Positions 11,453 through 23,613 of a DNA stretch of 64,000 nucleotides are shown here, piece after piece. Under the pieces are notes generated by a model. It worked only from the letters and a program-made list of their open reading frames with translations. It did no database searches and was not told the origin of the DNA. The translations under genes and the position numbers were made by a program. The stretch's first letter is position 1, and every line of letters begins with the position of its first letter. The DNA comes from Neurospora tetrasperma FGSC 2508 (lineage: Eukaryota > Ascomycota > Sordariomycetes > Sordariales > Sordariaceae), in contig NW_009799179.1 of NCBI RefSeq assembly GCF_000213175.1, positions 5,677,658-5,741,657 on the forward strand. Reading direction: 5' to 3'.

Positions 11453-12183
11453 AATGTATGGGATACCGGGTGCAGGATTGAAAAATTGTTATATGCGGGT
11501 TGTTGGGGTTGATATTTTTGAAGCTCGATGATGCAGGTTGAAAGCAGGTTCAAGACATGAAAATGCAAGAACCCGCACTTAGCAATGGTTGAGACCTAAT
11601 TCTAACTGAAGCTAGCGTGTCGTATGTGGAGTTGATGCTGAGTTTTTGCAGGTGAACTGGATGGTGGGAAATGCCCGCCGAGCTTCGCAAAGTTGATGCT
11701 GACGTTACATGTTGGTTGTTATGGTGTAAATACCTTATACTGCACAATTTGCTAGCGAATCAGTCCGGATCTTGTTGCTTTCACATGACCCCAAACTGCT
11801 GCCTATCAACAAGCATTCAGGTCTACGAATGCCCACTACCTGTTGACGCATACATGACATCGATCACCGCAAGCAGGTCTATACGTGTCTATGCAATTGC
11901 AAACAATGAACCAGGACTGAAGAAGCAATCGGATGGGAGACTGGTGCAATTCATGCTTGGCGCGGCCCGGTCTGATCGGCCTGAACCGAGAGATCGCGGC
12001 GCCCCCGGATGCCGGATCATCGGGAGGGGAACGGATGAGCGTTAAACGTTGGGAGTGGGCCGAATCAACGTCACAGGTGCCAATCTCCAAATGCCGTCAT
12101 CAGGTTGATTTCACTCATCTCTCATTTGTAGCTGACGAAAACAACGCTGCTTCCCTGTTTTCACTTGCTTGCTGCCTGTGCAT
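11453..12183. other. Spacer, no supported gene
   Basis: This 0.7-kb region lies between two minus-strand genes. It presumably holds the promoter of the small membrane protein and the 3' UTR of the RidA gene. No convincing coding sequence is seen. Confidence 0.5.
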
Positions 12184-12801
12184 TTAGGGGAGGGCAATGC
12201 ACTCAATCTCAACATCGACACCCTTGGGAAGCTGGTAAACAGCAACGCAGCTGCGAGCAGGCTTGTGGGTGAACCACTTGGAGTACTCCTCGTTCATGGC
12301 CTGAAGAGCGTTTAGTAGATTGCGAGGTCAAGACGAGGCTCAGACTAAGTAAAGACTCACAGCAAAGTTGCTCATGTCAGTAAGGAAGGCATTGACCTTG
12401 ACGACCTTCTCGATGGACGAGCCAGCGGCCTCAAGGACAGCCTTGAGGTTCTTGATGCAGGCGGCAGTCTTCTCCTGGATGGTACCCTCGACGAGGTTGC
12501 CCTCAGAGTCGCAGGGGATCTGGCCAGAGCAGTAGATGGCAGCGGGGGTCTTGATGGCGTGAGAGTAGGGACCGGCAGCTAGATACAGTTCAAGACAGGT
12601 TAGTCATCACCGAACTGGTGAGTCTTGATACATCCCAGAGCACGTACGAGGAGCGGCGTCCTTGGAGAAGACAGGAGTGGCAGACATGGTGACTGTGCGG
12701 TAGAGGGTCGGAATGGGACTGGTTGTTATGAAGATGGCGGCGGAAGAGATGGATGGTGAAAAGATCACTCTGGAAGCACGTTTGGCAGCAATGGCAAACA
12801 T
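12184..12801 (-). CDS. mmf1: RidA/YjgF/Mmf1-family 2-iminobutanoate deaminase with alternative N-termini
   Basis: Three exons: 12801-12648, 12578-12361 and 12300-12184, with introns of 69 and 60 nt (GTACGT and GTGAGT donors). From the ATG at 12801 the product is 162 residues; from the in-frame ATG at 12687 it is 124, the usual RidA size. The extra 38 residues are basic, hydroxylated and lack acidic residues ([20 protein letters not shown]), like a mitochondrial presequence. RidA enzymes hydrolyse reactive enamine/imine intermediates released by PLP enzymes. Conserved features seen are [16 protein letters not shown], the active-site Arg in PARSCVAV (Arg102 of the short form) and the C-terminal VEIECIALP. 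The upstream ATG has a weak context (C at -3), while the internal one has CACC before it. Leaky scanning could therefore give mitochondrial and cytosolic forms, which yeast encodes by separate MMF1 and HMF1 genes. Confidence 0.92.
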
Positions 12802-13807
12802 CAGGTCAATTGAGATAGAAAAACCATTTGTGGGTCACCAGCTGCTATGTGCTAGGTAATCGTCTCCAAACTGCATGACCATTGACACTGTGGATGCAGA
12901 GTCCAGTTCCCAAGTTACCGATAAAATATCGTTACACAATGGACTTCATCGCCTCCGTTCTTCGGACTCTTCCTCTATTCTGGAAGGGTTCGTGGGGCAT
13001 CAACCCCGCATTCCGTCGCCGGTTAGCAGAGGCCTTGTACCTGGTACCTGGGCCGGGCCGTAAGGTTCGGGGACCTTTTGCGCCGAGATGAGCCAAGTTG
13101 CCAACGGCCACTTTCTCGGTCATTGCTTCCGCTGAAGAGGAAGGGCGGGAGCTTGGACCATCGTCCAATACCCGGGGAACAGCCTCGAGAGGCGGGGATC
13201 GAGGTGTACATACCTCATTATCTCAGGGACTCGGACCAGGGCGCTGCACGCTGGTAACTTATCGTTGTACTGGCTACTGTAAGGTGAATCTTGTTAGAGG
13301 TAGTGTACATAATGGGCGCAAGCCAGATAAATATACAGTAGGCCACGGAGGTCGAACTATCCACATGAAATTTCAATCCAATACACCCGGTCAGGGTTGC
13401 CCTGCCAAAGAGAAGACGTCTGAGCCTCTGCACCGGCACAATACAAAGCGGGTGTCCCCTACTGCGTACACCAAAACAGCCGTAATGGACCCCTGGGCCT
13501 CGTGTGGGCCCGCCGCTGCCAGCCTCTAGGTACCTCTGTAGGTACCTCTACAAATTGAGATTGAATGTCGCGTAGGTTGTCACGCTCGCTCCTGGCTGCT
13601 GGGAACTTGAAAAGCTGCCACTTTACCTTAGTTGTATCTCCTTGCGTGCGTACGTACCTCAACCTGCCCGCTGCACCTCACGCTCCCGCAACCCTGCTCA
13701 TCTACCCTCGAGCCTTGCCTTCTGCCTTGCGCCCCTGTCCGCCTGTCAAGAAGACGATTCAGCTGTCCGTTTCATTGGATCCCGTAGGGCCACCTTGTTC
13801 TTTGCAA
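12802..13807. other. Divergent promoter region between the RidA gene and pmt4
   Basis: This 1-kb region upstream of two divergent genes shows no supported gene. It holds the paired AGGTACCT motifs listed separately. Confidence 0.5.
13528..13547. repeat. Two AGGTACCT palindromes, 12 bp apart
   Basis: Perfect 8-bp palindromes occupy 13528-13535 and 13540-13547. The same octamer recurs at 27802-27809, 39502-39509 and 60050-60057, always between genes. The function is unknown. Confidence 0.6.
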
Positions 13808-14094
13808 ATGCAACTTCCACCTCCCACCTTCTCTCGCGTACGCCCGTGGTTCAAGACGTCTGTTGCCGTCGGTGTGGCCGAAGCCTTCTTTTTTATTCCC
13901 GTCACCAGTATTGTGCAAACACTCTATTACAAGGCAACGGGCAAGTTCGATCCCTCGCGTCTAACCGCCCAAGAGTACGGGAGACTTGCTCTTCACGGTA
14001 CGTCATGAGGCTCCAGTCCATCCATCTCCGTCACCATCGATGCTGGCCCTGTCTCCTAACAACATCAATCAATCTTTGAATAGGCCACGTCTGA
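13808..14094 (+). CDS. Spliced small ORF (66 residues) immediately upstream of pmt4; uORF or small protein
   Basis: ATG at 13808. The frame runs to a GTACGT donor (intron 13998-14083, 86 nt, CTAAC branch site, TAG acceptor) and ends at TGA 14092-14094, 26 bp before the pmt4 ATG. The whole could be the 5' leader of pmt4 with a spliced upstream ORF. The peptide, however, has protein-like character: a basic N-terminus (FSRVRPWFK), a hydrophobic segment (TSVAVGVAEAFFFIPVTSIV) and a polar tail. The frame is also open upstream to 13565. I do not recognise a family. Splicing looks sound; translation and function are open. Confidence 0.4.
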
Positions 14095-14120
14095 GTCCAT
14101 AACCACTTCGACCGGCCGCC

Positions 14121-16581
14121 ATGGCCTCCACAACAGCAACCCCCGAGGCCACTCTACGCCAGAGGAACGTGCCAGCCTCGAGTAAGAAAGCCAAGAATGG
14201 CGTTTCCTCTGATGTCGAAACCGACAAGGTTCCGGATGCCGTCGCTCCAGCTAAATCTGGCTCCGAACTCGAATATAAACTTGCTCTTGTCCTCATCACC
14301 GGCTTGGCGTTCCTTACCAGATTCTGGGGCATCAGCCATCCCGATGAGGTCGTGTTCGACGAAGTCCATTTTGGAAAGGTACTTTGATGACCCGGGTGCA
14401 CCGTATATCCACTGGCCATGGCTGACATGAGCCGTCACACAGTTCGCGTCCTATTATCTCGAGAGAACATACTTTTTTGATGTGCACCCTCCCTTTGGCA
14501 AGCTTCTCTTTGCCTTCATGGGCTGGTTGGTCGGCTATGATGGCCACTTCCACTTCGAGAACATTGGCGATTCCTACATCCGCAACAAGGTCCCTTATGT
14601 CGCCTTTCGCTCTCTTCCCGCCATTCTCGGTGCTCTCACCGTCTCGGTTGTCTATATGATCATGTGGGAGTCGGGTTATAGCCTTCCAGCTTGTCTGATT
14701 GCCGCCGGTCTTGTCCTCCTCGACAACGCTCACATTGGCCAGACTCGCCTGATTCTCCTCGATGCCACCCTGGTCTTTGCTATGGCGTGCAGCTTGCTCT
14801 GCTATATCAAGTTCCACAAGCTGAGGCACGAGCCCTTCTCCAGGAAGTGGTGGAAATGGCTGATCCTGACTGGCTTCGCCCTTTCTTGCGATATCTCCAC
14901 CAAGTATGTCGGCCTCTTCGCCTTCATCACGATTGGTTCTGCCGTATGCATCGACTTGTGGGATCTTTTGGACATCAAGCGTCCCGGTGGCGCTCTGACT
15001 CTGCCCCAGTTTGGCAAGCACTTTGCGGCTAGGGCTTTTGGTCTGATCATCATGCCCTTCATCTTTTACCTCTTCTGGTTCCAAGTTCACTTCTCGATCC
15101 TCACTCGCTCTGGACCTGGCGATGACTTTATGACCCCCGAGTTCCAGGAGACCCTCAGTGACAACATCATGCTCGCCAACGCCGTCACCATTGATTACTA
15201 TGACACCATCAGCATCAGGCACAAGGAGACCAAGGCCTACCTTCACAGCCACCCGGACAAGTACCCGCTGAGATATGACGATGGCCGTGTGTCGAGCCAG
15301 GGTCAACAGGTGACTGGCTACCCTTTCAACGATACCAACAACTACTGGCAGATCCTTCCCCCTGGCCCTGACGATCAGAAGCTCGGTCATCCCATCAAGA
15401 ACCATGATCTCGTGAGGCTTCGCCACATTGTTACGGATACCATCCTGCTCTCTCACGATGTTGCTTCTCCTTACTATCCTACCAATCAAGAATTCACCAC
15501 CGTCTCCATTGGAGATGCCTATGGCGACCGCGCGGCTGATACTCTTTTTGAAATTCGTATCGAGCATGGAAAGGCCAACCAGGAATTCAAAAGTATTTCC
15601 AGCCACTTCAAGCTGATCCACAACCCGAGCAAGGTTGCCATGTGGACTCACTCGAAGCCACTCCCAGAATGGGGTCACAAGCAACAGGAGATCAACGGCA
15701 ACAAGCAACTGGCACAGAGCTCCAACGTCTGGCTTGTTGAGGACATTGTGTCTCTGCCCGCGGATCACGCGCGCCGTGAGAAGGCTGAGAAGAAGGTCAA
15801 GACTCTTCCGTTCCTGCGCAAGTGGTTCGAGCTGCAGCGGTCGATGTTCTGGCACAACAACCAGCTCACCAGTAGCCATCCCTATGCCTCTCTGCCGTAC
15901 CAGTGGCCTTTCCTATTGCGTGGCGTGAGCTTCTGGACGCAGAACGATACTCGCCAGCAGATCTACTTCCTTGGTAATCCCATCGGATGGTGGCTCGCTA
16001 GCAGTGTCTTGGCTATCTATGCCGGAATTGTCCTGGCAGATCAGTTCTCGCTCCGCCGTGGGCTCGACGCCATGGATCGTCGTAAGTACCCTTGCACTTC
16101 TCGTTGTTATGATGACTGTGATTTGAAACATGAGGCTAATCTGGACATACTAGGTACCCGATCCCGCTTGTACAACTCTACTGGTTTCTTCTTCCTCGCC
16201 TGGGCAACTCACTACTTCCCCTTCTTCGTCATGGGCCGTCAGCTCTTCTTGCATCATTATCTACCGGCTCACCTTGCCTCGGCACTTGTTACTGGCTCGG
16301 TGGTGGAGTTCCTCTTCAGCACCGACTCAGCGGAGCCTGAGTACCAGCCCAGCAAGTCGGGTAAGAAGGTCGCTCCTACCACCAAGCGCCGCTTGAGTGC
16401 CCGCGAGCGTCTTGCTGGCCAGAGCATGGCTGGCGCCTGGATCGCGACTGCTGTCATCATGGTCCTTGTCGCCTTTGGCTGGTACTTCTTCTTGCCCTTG
16501 ACCTACGGATATCCTGGGTTGACCGCTCCCGAGGTTAACCGGAGGAAGTGGCTGGGCTACGACCTTCACTTCGCCAAGTAG
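14121..16581 (+). CDS. pmt4: Protein O-mannosyltransferase, Pmt4 subfamily
   Basis: Three exons: 14121-14378, 14443-16081 and 16154-16581 (introns of 64 and 72 nt), giving 774 residues, close to yeast Pmt4. The enzyme transfers mannose from dolichyl-phosphate mannose to Ser/Thr of secretory proteins in the ER membrane. Seen in order are a hydrophilic cytosolic N-terminus, the first helix, the catalytic luminal loop with FDEVHFG and FASYYLERTYFFDVHPPFGK (split by intron 1), several membrane helices, a luminal MIR region in the middle (bases ~15240-15750, with SSQGQQVTGY and QQEINGNK), and a C-terminal helix bundle (FFFLAWATHYFPFF, LPAHLASALVTGS). The C-terminal end YDLHFAK resembles that of Pmt4. 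Subfamily assignment rests on these Pmt4-like stretches. A spliced small ORF sits in the leader region. Confidence 0.96.
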
Positions 16582-19144
16582 AGTAGACCCATTGTCACTT
16601 GACAAAACCATACAGATGTATGTGCACAGGAGACTGTGAGTGTACAGTAGAGTTGTGTTTGAGTGTGTAATAGTGCGAAAATGGGGGAAGTGGTAAGGTG
16701 GCGTGTAGGCGTTTCCAGCTCAATCTGAGCACATCAATGTGCGGACTAATATTGGCATGCGAGCAAGATTTAGAGCTGGAACTGATCTCAAAGTCTTGTT
16801 ACCTTCCTATGTCTGATACGGATTTAGAGCTATTCTCACCATAGATCAAAATCAAATCCGATTACTGCAAGATCCTGATTTAGTATATGCCTTGCTGTTT
16901 GCCGCAACATCTTGAGCTTAGGCACAATGTCACTTTAACAATCACATGTTCTAAATGTAAAAAAGTGGTTGTATTGTATCATCAATGTTAAATTATTCCA
17001 ACCAGCTGTTCGTAACGAAGTCTATCACAGGAACTCTCGAGGTGTCGGGGCACCAAAGCCCAGCAACTTCCAGAGCTTATCGTATGATATCACTCTATAC
17101 CATCTACCACCACCCACCACCCAACTGTTGCAAAAATAACAACTCGACAATCTGTCTATTTCAAGCGAGTTAGCTTGAGATGGTCTTGAACAGAACAAAT
17201 CGACATGGTCACCAAATATTTGTGATGTGTGTGTATATTTCAGAAACCCAGTTTATAAGCACCACCAACCTCACCAGCCACACTACCCCCCATCCTCCAG
17301 ATACCCGCCAGCATATGACGATGCAGGCGTTTTCCCCGAAGAGAAGTGGCTTTCTGGGACAAGCTTTTTAGATAGCGGGCCAGCCAAGGGGTCCCCACCC
17401 TGTTGAGGAAGGAATAACCCGAGGAGGTTCATACGGCTCTTCCTATTACAAATATGGAGGGTTGCAGCGCGAGCTGCGAAAATCATCATGATATACGGAG
17501 GGGGGGTTGGATGAATATGATGAGGACCTGGAAAGGGAGGACAGGGAGGAAAAGTAGAAACGTACCACTTGAAATGTTTGCTGAGGGGAGAGCCGGCTCG
17601 TGACGGGTTGGTTTGGGTACCTGTAGGAGGACAGGATGAGGAAGCAAGCAGAGGAAGATGAGAAGAGGGAGGAAAAGGCAGATTCAATAACGACCGCGCC
17701 CGCTAAGCTGAGCGAGCTCTCGCGAGCAGGCCAAGCCAACGAGCGGCAAGCAAGTACCGATTTCGACCCTTAATCGTTCATCATCTGTGCTTCCTCACAC
17801 GCTCCATCAGACCCAATCCGATCCGTCCGACCGACCGACTTCCCCGACTGTGATGGTACCAGTCCGTGATGGACAGACCACCCACAACCCCCCAACCGAA
17901 ACTCCTTCAAGGCGCGCCGTGAGGCGTCATGCAGAATTTCTCATAGCATTGTGTCGATTGAACAAGTGGTCGATTAAGCCATCGGTCGTCCACGGTCGTT
18001 GCGTAGTGCGAGATAAGATCGCGGCGCTGTTGTGAAGAAGGACTTGTTCGGATCGCCCGCAGCCAAAGAAAAGAAGAAGATAAAAAAAATTGAAACGGGC
18101 GAGGTCGGGAGGAAAAGTTTGTAAGAGGTGCAAAAAAGTGGCTCATGCTCTAAGCTAGGAAAGAGACCCCACCACAAGTTGCAAGGACTGGAGCTTCGTG
18201 CACGGATCATAACGATCGAACGTAGCAACGCTTTTGGTAGGGACGATCCCCTGCCGCTCCGTCAGCCGCTATTAGTACATACAGTAATGTCCCCAGTTAA
18301 TGCAACTAATGCCGGAAGCCGGATTTCTTAGCAAAAGGGGGGTTTCAGCGAAGGAGGGGAGTTAGCATCAGCAGGAGAGATGACTGTGCTGTAGGGTTCT
18401 ACTGGTGGTGAAGCACGGGTAAGGTAACGGCGACAACGACCGTCGAGTCCGGCCGGGAGAATCGGGCGTGCAGGGGCAATGCTGGCTGTAAATCATTGGT
18501 ATTATGGTAGTTCAGGTCAGGAACTTGAGTACGGAGAGGAAGCAGAAATGAACAATGTCAGCAAGGGAAAGCACATGGAGTTGACACAGGTCGAGAAAAA
18601 GGCAACGCATTTGTCATCAATGGCTATGGAAGAGACTATGAATTTTCAAGTGCAGTTCACGGTCGAATACCACCCATGTAGTGTTTCTAGCATGCAACAC
18701 GGTTCGATTCAATCAGTGAAAGTGTGTGAAGTGGGAAGGAGGAACTGAGTTTGCCTAAAAGAAATACTATAACACCATAACAGACAAACACACCTCTACC
18801 CTTCCTTCGCAGTTTCGTTTTTGCATCTGCCACTCTCAAATCCCACTTGATCAACCGTAGGCTCGCATTCATTACATCATAATATAACACAGAAGGACAC
18901 AGGTCCTTAAATCGCTAAAACCCATTCAAACTCGCTGATAAAATCATACCCCATCCCGCCTCCAGTAATCCACTGAGTAGAATTGACTGTCATATTCTCT
19001 TTTACATCTTGGTTTTGGTATCAGCAGTGCACCCAAGGTTCCAACCTGTACTCTGTGGATAGGTGGGCCCAGGAACCTCCGAGTCCAGTCGCGCGCATAG
19101 AGCTTCATGATACAGTGGATCGCGTTCTCCCCAACTTGTCTGAT
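16582..19144. other. Convergent intergenic region, no supported gene
   Basis: A 2.6-kb spacer between the converging pmt4 and the C2H2 gene. Open frames such as minus-strand 17446-17739 are Ser-rich and lack motifs. The GGTTCGATTC string near 18711 resembles a tRNA B box, but no acceptor or T-stem pairing surrounds it. Confidence 0.5.
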
Positions 19145-21469
19145 TTAGAAGTAAGCATTCATATCATGCGAAGTCCAATCACTTGGATAGGCGTGCAAGA
19201 TGTCCTGAGATGATGGCTGGGAATAGCCGGCAGCCATGCTCGGGATGTCCACGTTCGCGAAAAGTGATTCAGTGAATGTGGGTTTTGAGTAGGCGTCGGT
19301 GGTGGGAGGATACAAGATGAAGTCTCCAGGGACATTATTGCAGTTACTCATGGCAAAATCGTGATCCTCAAAGCCATCATCAACCTCCCCCAATGAAGTA
19401 GGGGGCGTGAAAAGCATCGTGTTTCCTTGCCCAATGGGGGAAATATGGGCGGGATGTGGCTGGCAGAGGTCGGGCGCGGTGTACGCGCCGAGATGCTGTC
19501 CCATGTCTTTAAGGTAGAAGGGAGAAATGACTTGGTTGGGCAGTTGCATAGTCGCACCGTAGATGTCATCAATGAGCGTGAATTCGTTGAGATCTTGATA
19601 CGCAGAATTGTGGTCCATGCCAGAATCCGGTGATGGAGTGCCGTTGTCAATGGGTGAATAGTCAAGCTCAAGCTGCTGCGGGATGGTGTTGAAGTTGAAC
19701 TCGGGAACATATGCAGGGAACTCGATGTTGGTCTGGTACAGCCCAGCGTTCCAATCATCGGAGGGAGTGGCGATGCTCATACTGCGGTCGCTCGAAGGGG
19801 TACCAATGTTCTGCAGCTGGGGAGTGGGGTGGCCGGAATCGGGCCCCAAGCTGGGAAGCGTACTGGGCTTCTTGCCATTGGTTTTGGTCCTAACGTACGT
19901 CCAGCCATGGGCCTTTTCCATATGCTGCTTGCAGTTGGACTCGCGCTTGGACTTGTAGGGGCAAGGCTTGAAGAGGCACTCGTACATAGGTGGGGCTGAG
20001 GAGTGCTTGTCGTTGTGATGACGATCCATTTCCTTCTCGGTGGGCCAGCCGTACTCGTGGTACTTGCATGTCTTGACCGGGCACTTCCATGGTCTAGAAT
20101 GTGTCTTCTCGTGCTTGGTCAGGTCACAAGGGCGCTTGAACTCCTTGTTGCAACCAGGCTCGCGGCATCTCTTCGGCGCCAGCTCCTCAGGGCTGGCGTT
20201 CTTCTTCCGGCGAGCCATGGAGCGCATAACCTCCTCTTCATCCAGGGCCTCTTCGCTTTGGGAGCGCTTGAAGTTTACCGGGGTTTCTGGCGCCTTATCA
20301 CAAAGGTCCACAGGCAATCCAGTAGCCAAGGAGATGGCCTGTCCGTTCTTCTTCACGCGGACCAGTTCCGAAAGCCTGCCGTTGATGTGAGGGCCACCGT
20401 GTATCTTGATTTGATCAGTGCTAAAGTAAACGTCAGCGCAAGCCGCACAGTTGCAGGAGAAGAGAGAATCGTACGGATCAATATCCATGTCATTGGCGCC
20501 TTCCTTGGTCTTGTTGCTTTCCGCGATCTGCCGGGCATAGTTATAGAATTGATCAACGAGATCAACAAAATAACCGCTAGTGTAGGGGAGATCGCGAGGG
20601 CGAGTCAGCTCGCGGTCGCCAAGGTGCTGGACAGTTGCCTGGAGGCAGTCGATTGTCGTCAGACAGAAATCGAGGTATGAGCCTGCAGCTTTGGTCCTCT
20701 CCTTTGACAGTAGCGCACGGTAAGTATTCATCCTAACATCCAAGGGATCCTTAAATTCGCTTACCGGAGCCACGAGGATCAAAGTCTTCTCAAGATCTCT
20801 TAGGCACAAGATCTCCTTGTCCTGGATCTTTTTGGGACACTCAAGCACAAGCGAGTGAAACTCTTTCAAATTCGGCTTTGCAAGCAGAGGCTTCAAAATG
20901 TATTCAACGATGCGGTTGGTAGCACGGTCCCCAAGGCCCGGAAGATCAGGTGTTGATGCTGCGCGGGCGGTAGCGGATCTGGCGACAGCCGAAGTCCTCG
21001 TCGTCTTGGCCTTGGAAGAGGCATCCTTCTCGGAAGTAGAAGCAATCGAGCTTCCTAGACCGCTGTCTGAATCGTGGTGCCGAGACGAACGGCGTGTCCG
21101 TGGACGGAGCATCCGGCGCTCAGGCTCAACCTCCTTGGGCATGATAGGCGAATCCAAGTTTCTTTCAAGCAGCCCACGAGGCGGAGGAATACACTTGTCA
21201 CTACGACTAGCCGAGGCAAAGGTGTCATTTGAAGAGGCCAATTGCCTCTCGATCGCATCCAGAGCTAAGGCAACGCGGCGGCAGCGGGAGTCGATAACAT
21301 CGTCCAAGTTGGTGTGGGAGCGGCGAGGGAGCGACGGCGGGACGAAGACGCGCTCAGAAGAATCCCCCGAGGCTGGAGTAGTGGGAGAGTGGAAGGTAGC
21401 TCCCTTTTGTAGGAGCATGTTCGTCTTGAGGGTCAATCCACCCGCCGGTCTCCTGCGAGGGTTCGACAT
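19145..21469 (-). CDS. Three-finger C2H2 zinc-finger transcription factor
   Basis: An intronless 774-residue product with ATG in good context (AAACATG). An N-terminal Arg/Ser-rich region (including RRMLRPRTRRSSRHHDSDSG) is followed by an alpha-helical middle domain (residues ~180-350, with ILKPLLAKPNLKEF and a CNCAAC motif). Three C2H2-type fingers then lie at residues 435-457 (CREPGC...HEKTH), 463-489 (CPVKTC...HHNDKH) and 498-521 (CLFKPC...HMEKAH). The C-terminus is acidic and Ser/Pro/Gln-rich, as in activation domains. The architecture suggests a sequence-specific nuclear regulator; I cannot name the ortholog or targets. A TGAGTCA site (CPC1/Gcn4 type) lies 118 bp upstream at 21587-21593, which may be chance. 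Confidence 0.85.
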   Translation of the reverse strand: MSNPRRRPAGGLTLKTNMLLQKGATFHSPTTPASGDSSERVFVPPSLPRRSHTNLDDVIDSRCRRVALALDAIERQLASSNDTFASASRSDKCIPPPRGLLERNLDSPIMPKEVEPERRMLRPRTRRSSRHHDSDSGLGSSIASTSEKDASSKAKTTRTSAVARSATARAASTPDLPGLGDRATNRIVEYILKPLLAKPNLKEFHSLVLECPKKIQDKEILCLRDLEKTLILVAPVSEFKDPLDVRMNTYRALLSKERTKAAGSYLDFCLTTIDCLQATVQHLGDRELTRPRDLPYTSGYFVDLVDQFYNYARQIAESNKTKEGANDMDIDPYDSLFSCNCAACADVYFSTDQIKIHGGPHINGRLSELVRVKKNGQAISLATGLPVDLCDKAPETPVNFKRSQSEEALDEEEVMRSMARRKKNASPEELAPKRCREPGCNKEFKRPCDLTKHEKTHSRPWKCPVKTCKYHEYGWPTEKEMDRHHNDKHSSAPPMYECLFKPCPYKSKRESNCKQHMEKAHGWTYVRTKTNGKKPSTLPSLGPDSGHPTPQLQNIGTPSSDRSMSIATPSDDWNAGLYQTNIEFPAYVPEFNFNTIPQQLELDYSPIDNGTPSPDSGMDHNSAYQDLNEFTLIDDIYGATMQLPNQVISPFYLKDMGQHLGAYTAPDLCQPHPAHISPIGQGNTMLFTPPTSLGEVDDGFEDHDFAMSNCNNVPGDFILYPPTTDAYSKPTFTESLFANVDIPSMAAGYSQPSSQDILHAYPSDWTSHDMNAYF

Positions 21470-23613
21470 GTTTGCTGAGTTGTGTGGAGTTGATGGGCTA
21501 TGTTGTCGACTGTTTTCTCTGGTCAGTCCATGAACTCTCGAAAACTTGCAAAGTAAGGAGGGGCATGGGAGACCGAGGACGTCGTGTGAGTCACAGGGAA
21601 TGGCAGTATGCTACACCGGATGTATCATAACGACGTCCCACACTTTGCTTTACCCCTATCAAGACGAGGCAGGACAGGATTGGCCAAGGACTGTGGAGGT
21701 AGATGTCGGGGCGGGATAGATGCCAGCAGGCGGGTTTTATCTTACTTTGATGAGATGGCACGAGCTGACAAATACCTGGCAGCCCGGCGACTTTGACCTG
21801 AGTCTGAGATATCTTGGAATCCCGGACGTCAAGGCTGGTTGTTGGGTTGAGGCGCTGGCGATAGGATCACGATAGCAGGCGATGGAGGCGGCGATCGAAA
21901 CAGGAGAAAGATGGATCGTGGAGAAAGGTGCGGTAGCGTAGAGTAGTGGAATTGGAAAGAAACCTAGAAAGGGTTGGGTATCGGGTTGGTATTCAGGCTT
22001 GGTATCAATAGCAGGCTGTGTTTGCTGTACTTGGCTAACACGTCGGGTATGTCGTTCAAACTGTGGTGAATGGGGATAATAGCAGTGATCGAGTCTAGTC
22101 CGGATGACCCGGGGCAGAACACCGGACGAAAGCAACAGGCAGGAAAGACCTGGGTAGAGTAAAAGGGTTCAAAGGAGGATGCTGTGGTGGATGGCGAGGG
22201 AGGAAAATGGATCGTGAACGGGAAGCGAAACTGACGGTCACAGAGTCGAAGCTGGGGAGAGGATGGGTGATGAGAAATGGAGAATGGAGCGAGGCCGAAC
22301 GTTGCTGCCTGCTGACGGACTAGGGTCCGGGTGGGTCAAGCGGCGCAGCTCCACGCTAGCGTCCCCGCCATTGGATGGAAGTGGTTGAGCGCGGATCCTT
22401 CTTTTTGCTCTTGCCCACGCCAACACCTGTGCTTGGGCTTTTTGCCTTGGGGTGTTCACGGTGCCAATGCCACACTCGATCTCTTTTTATGGCAACCCCT
22501 CTATCACTCTCGCTCTCGAGTCTGTCTTCCCTTCTCGTTGGCACTGCTGCACCTCCCGCTTTTCTGTTACAGAGGCTGTTTGCTGCGGCGTTGGTTATGG
22601 TATGGAAATGCCACTTAAGCGATGTTAAAGCGAGACATTGACGGCAATATATCCGCTGTGCTTACTCTGCCGACCAACAGCCAATTGCATTCAAGCAAGC
22701 ATCTCAGCTCCACCGCAGTGTGTCCCTTGATTATCCGATGACCAACCCACAAACCCATGTCAGCCCTGTCTGGATGCACCTCATTTCGGGACCACACGCG
22801 TCTCCCGGAAGTCTTCCACTAGCAAAGCCAATCTTCGCAACGAAGACTTTTGGCAGGGCTATCAGGTACTGTACAAGACCTGGGAAAGTCGGCAATCGGC
22901 ATGCGAACGATGCCAACAGTGAGCACTTCTACGCTTATTCACACCTCACCTTCCAACCAAGAGCAGCCAAGATCTCCTGATGCAGTCGACTTCTTTGTCT
23001 GCTGCCCGTTTGTCATTCTGAATTTTCTGTTACTGGGGACGCGTTCGACAACAAACGCTCAAAGGAAACCAGGATTCTGTTGCTAATGGCGACCGGCCGA
23101 GCTCCTGAACACGTAGACAATTGGACGGCGGAATTCTGGGACATCCCTTTTCCCCCACGGCCACTTATCTATCCATAACCCACATCCTCCCAAGCAAAGA
23201 GAAGGTGAAGGCGGCGCAGGACATCGCCGCAATCAGTGTTGCAACAGTGACTACAGTTGTCAATGGGTTCCAGGCATGTTCTGGCGACTTCAGCCCTGTA
23301 AGATATCCAGGAGTGTCGGTTGTGAGAATGCGCAGCATATGCGCGCGCTCCTAGTGTACATTGTGGTGTAACATCGCGAGTGTCTTGCTGGCTGTCTGGT
23401 AAACCCCAGGCGCTGAGCCACCGCGATAGGCGGGCACGAAAGTCGGCGTACCACATCATGATAGGACGCCGGGTCCGCCCTTGTGAGAAGTTCCGAGTCT
23501 GATTTGCTGACGGGCCAAATTTCTTAGTGCCATCCAAACATGGAACGTTTGTTGTCTGCGCAATGGATATGGTATCATGCAAATCTACCCCACTCCCCAG
23601 TAGAACTTTGCAT

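Noticed and set aside
14332-15879. 515-codon minus-strand open frame
   Set aside because: It is antisense to pmt4, whose sense frame has clear family motifs. The frame is a by-product of GC-biased third positions.
18700-18730. GGTTCGATTC, a tRNA B-box-like string
   Set aside because: No T-stem, anticodon stem or acceptor pairing can be formed around it.
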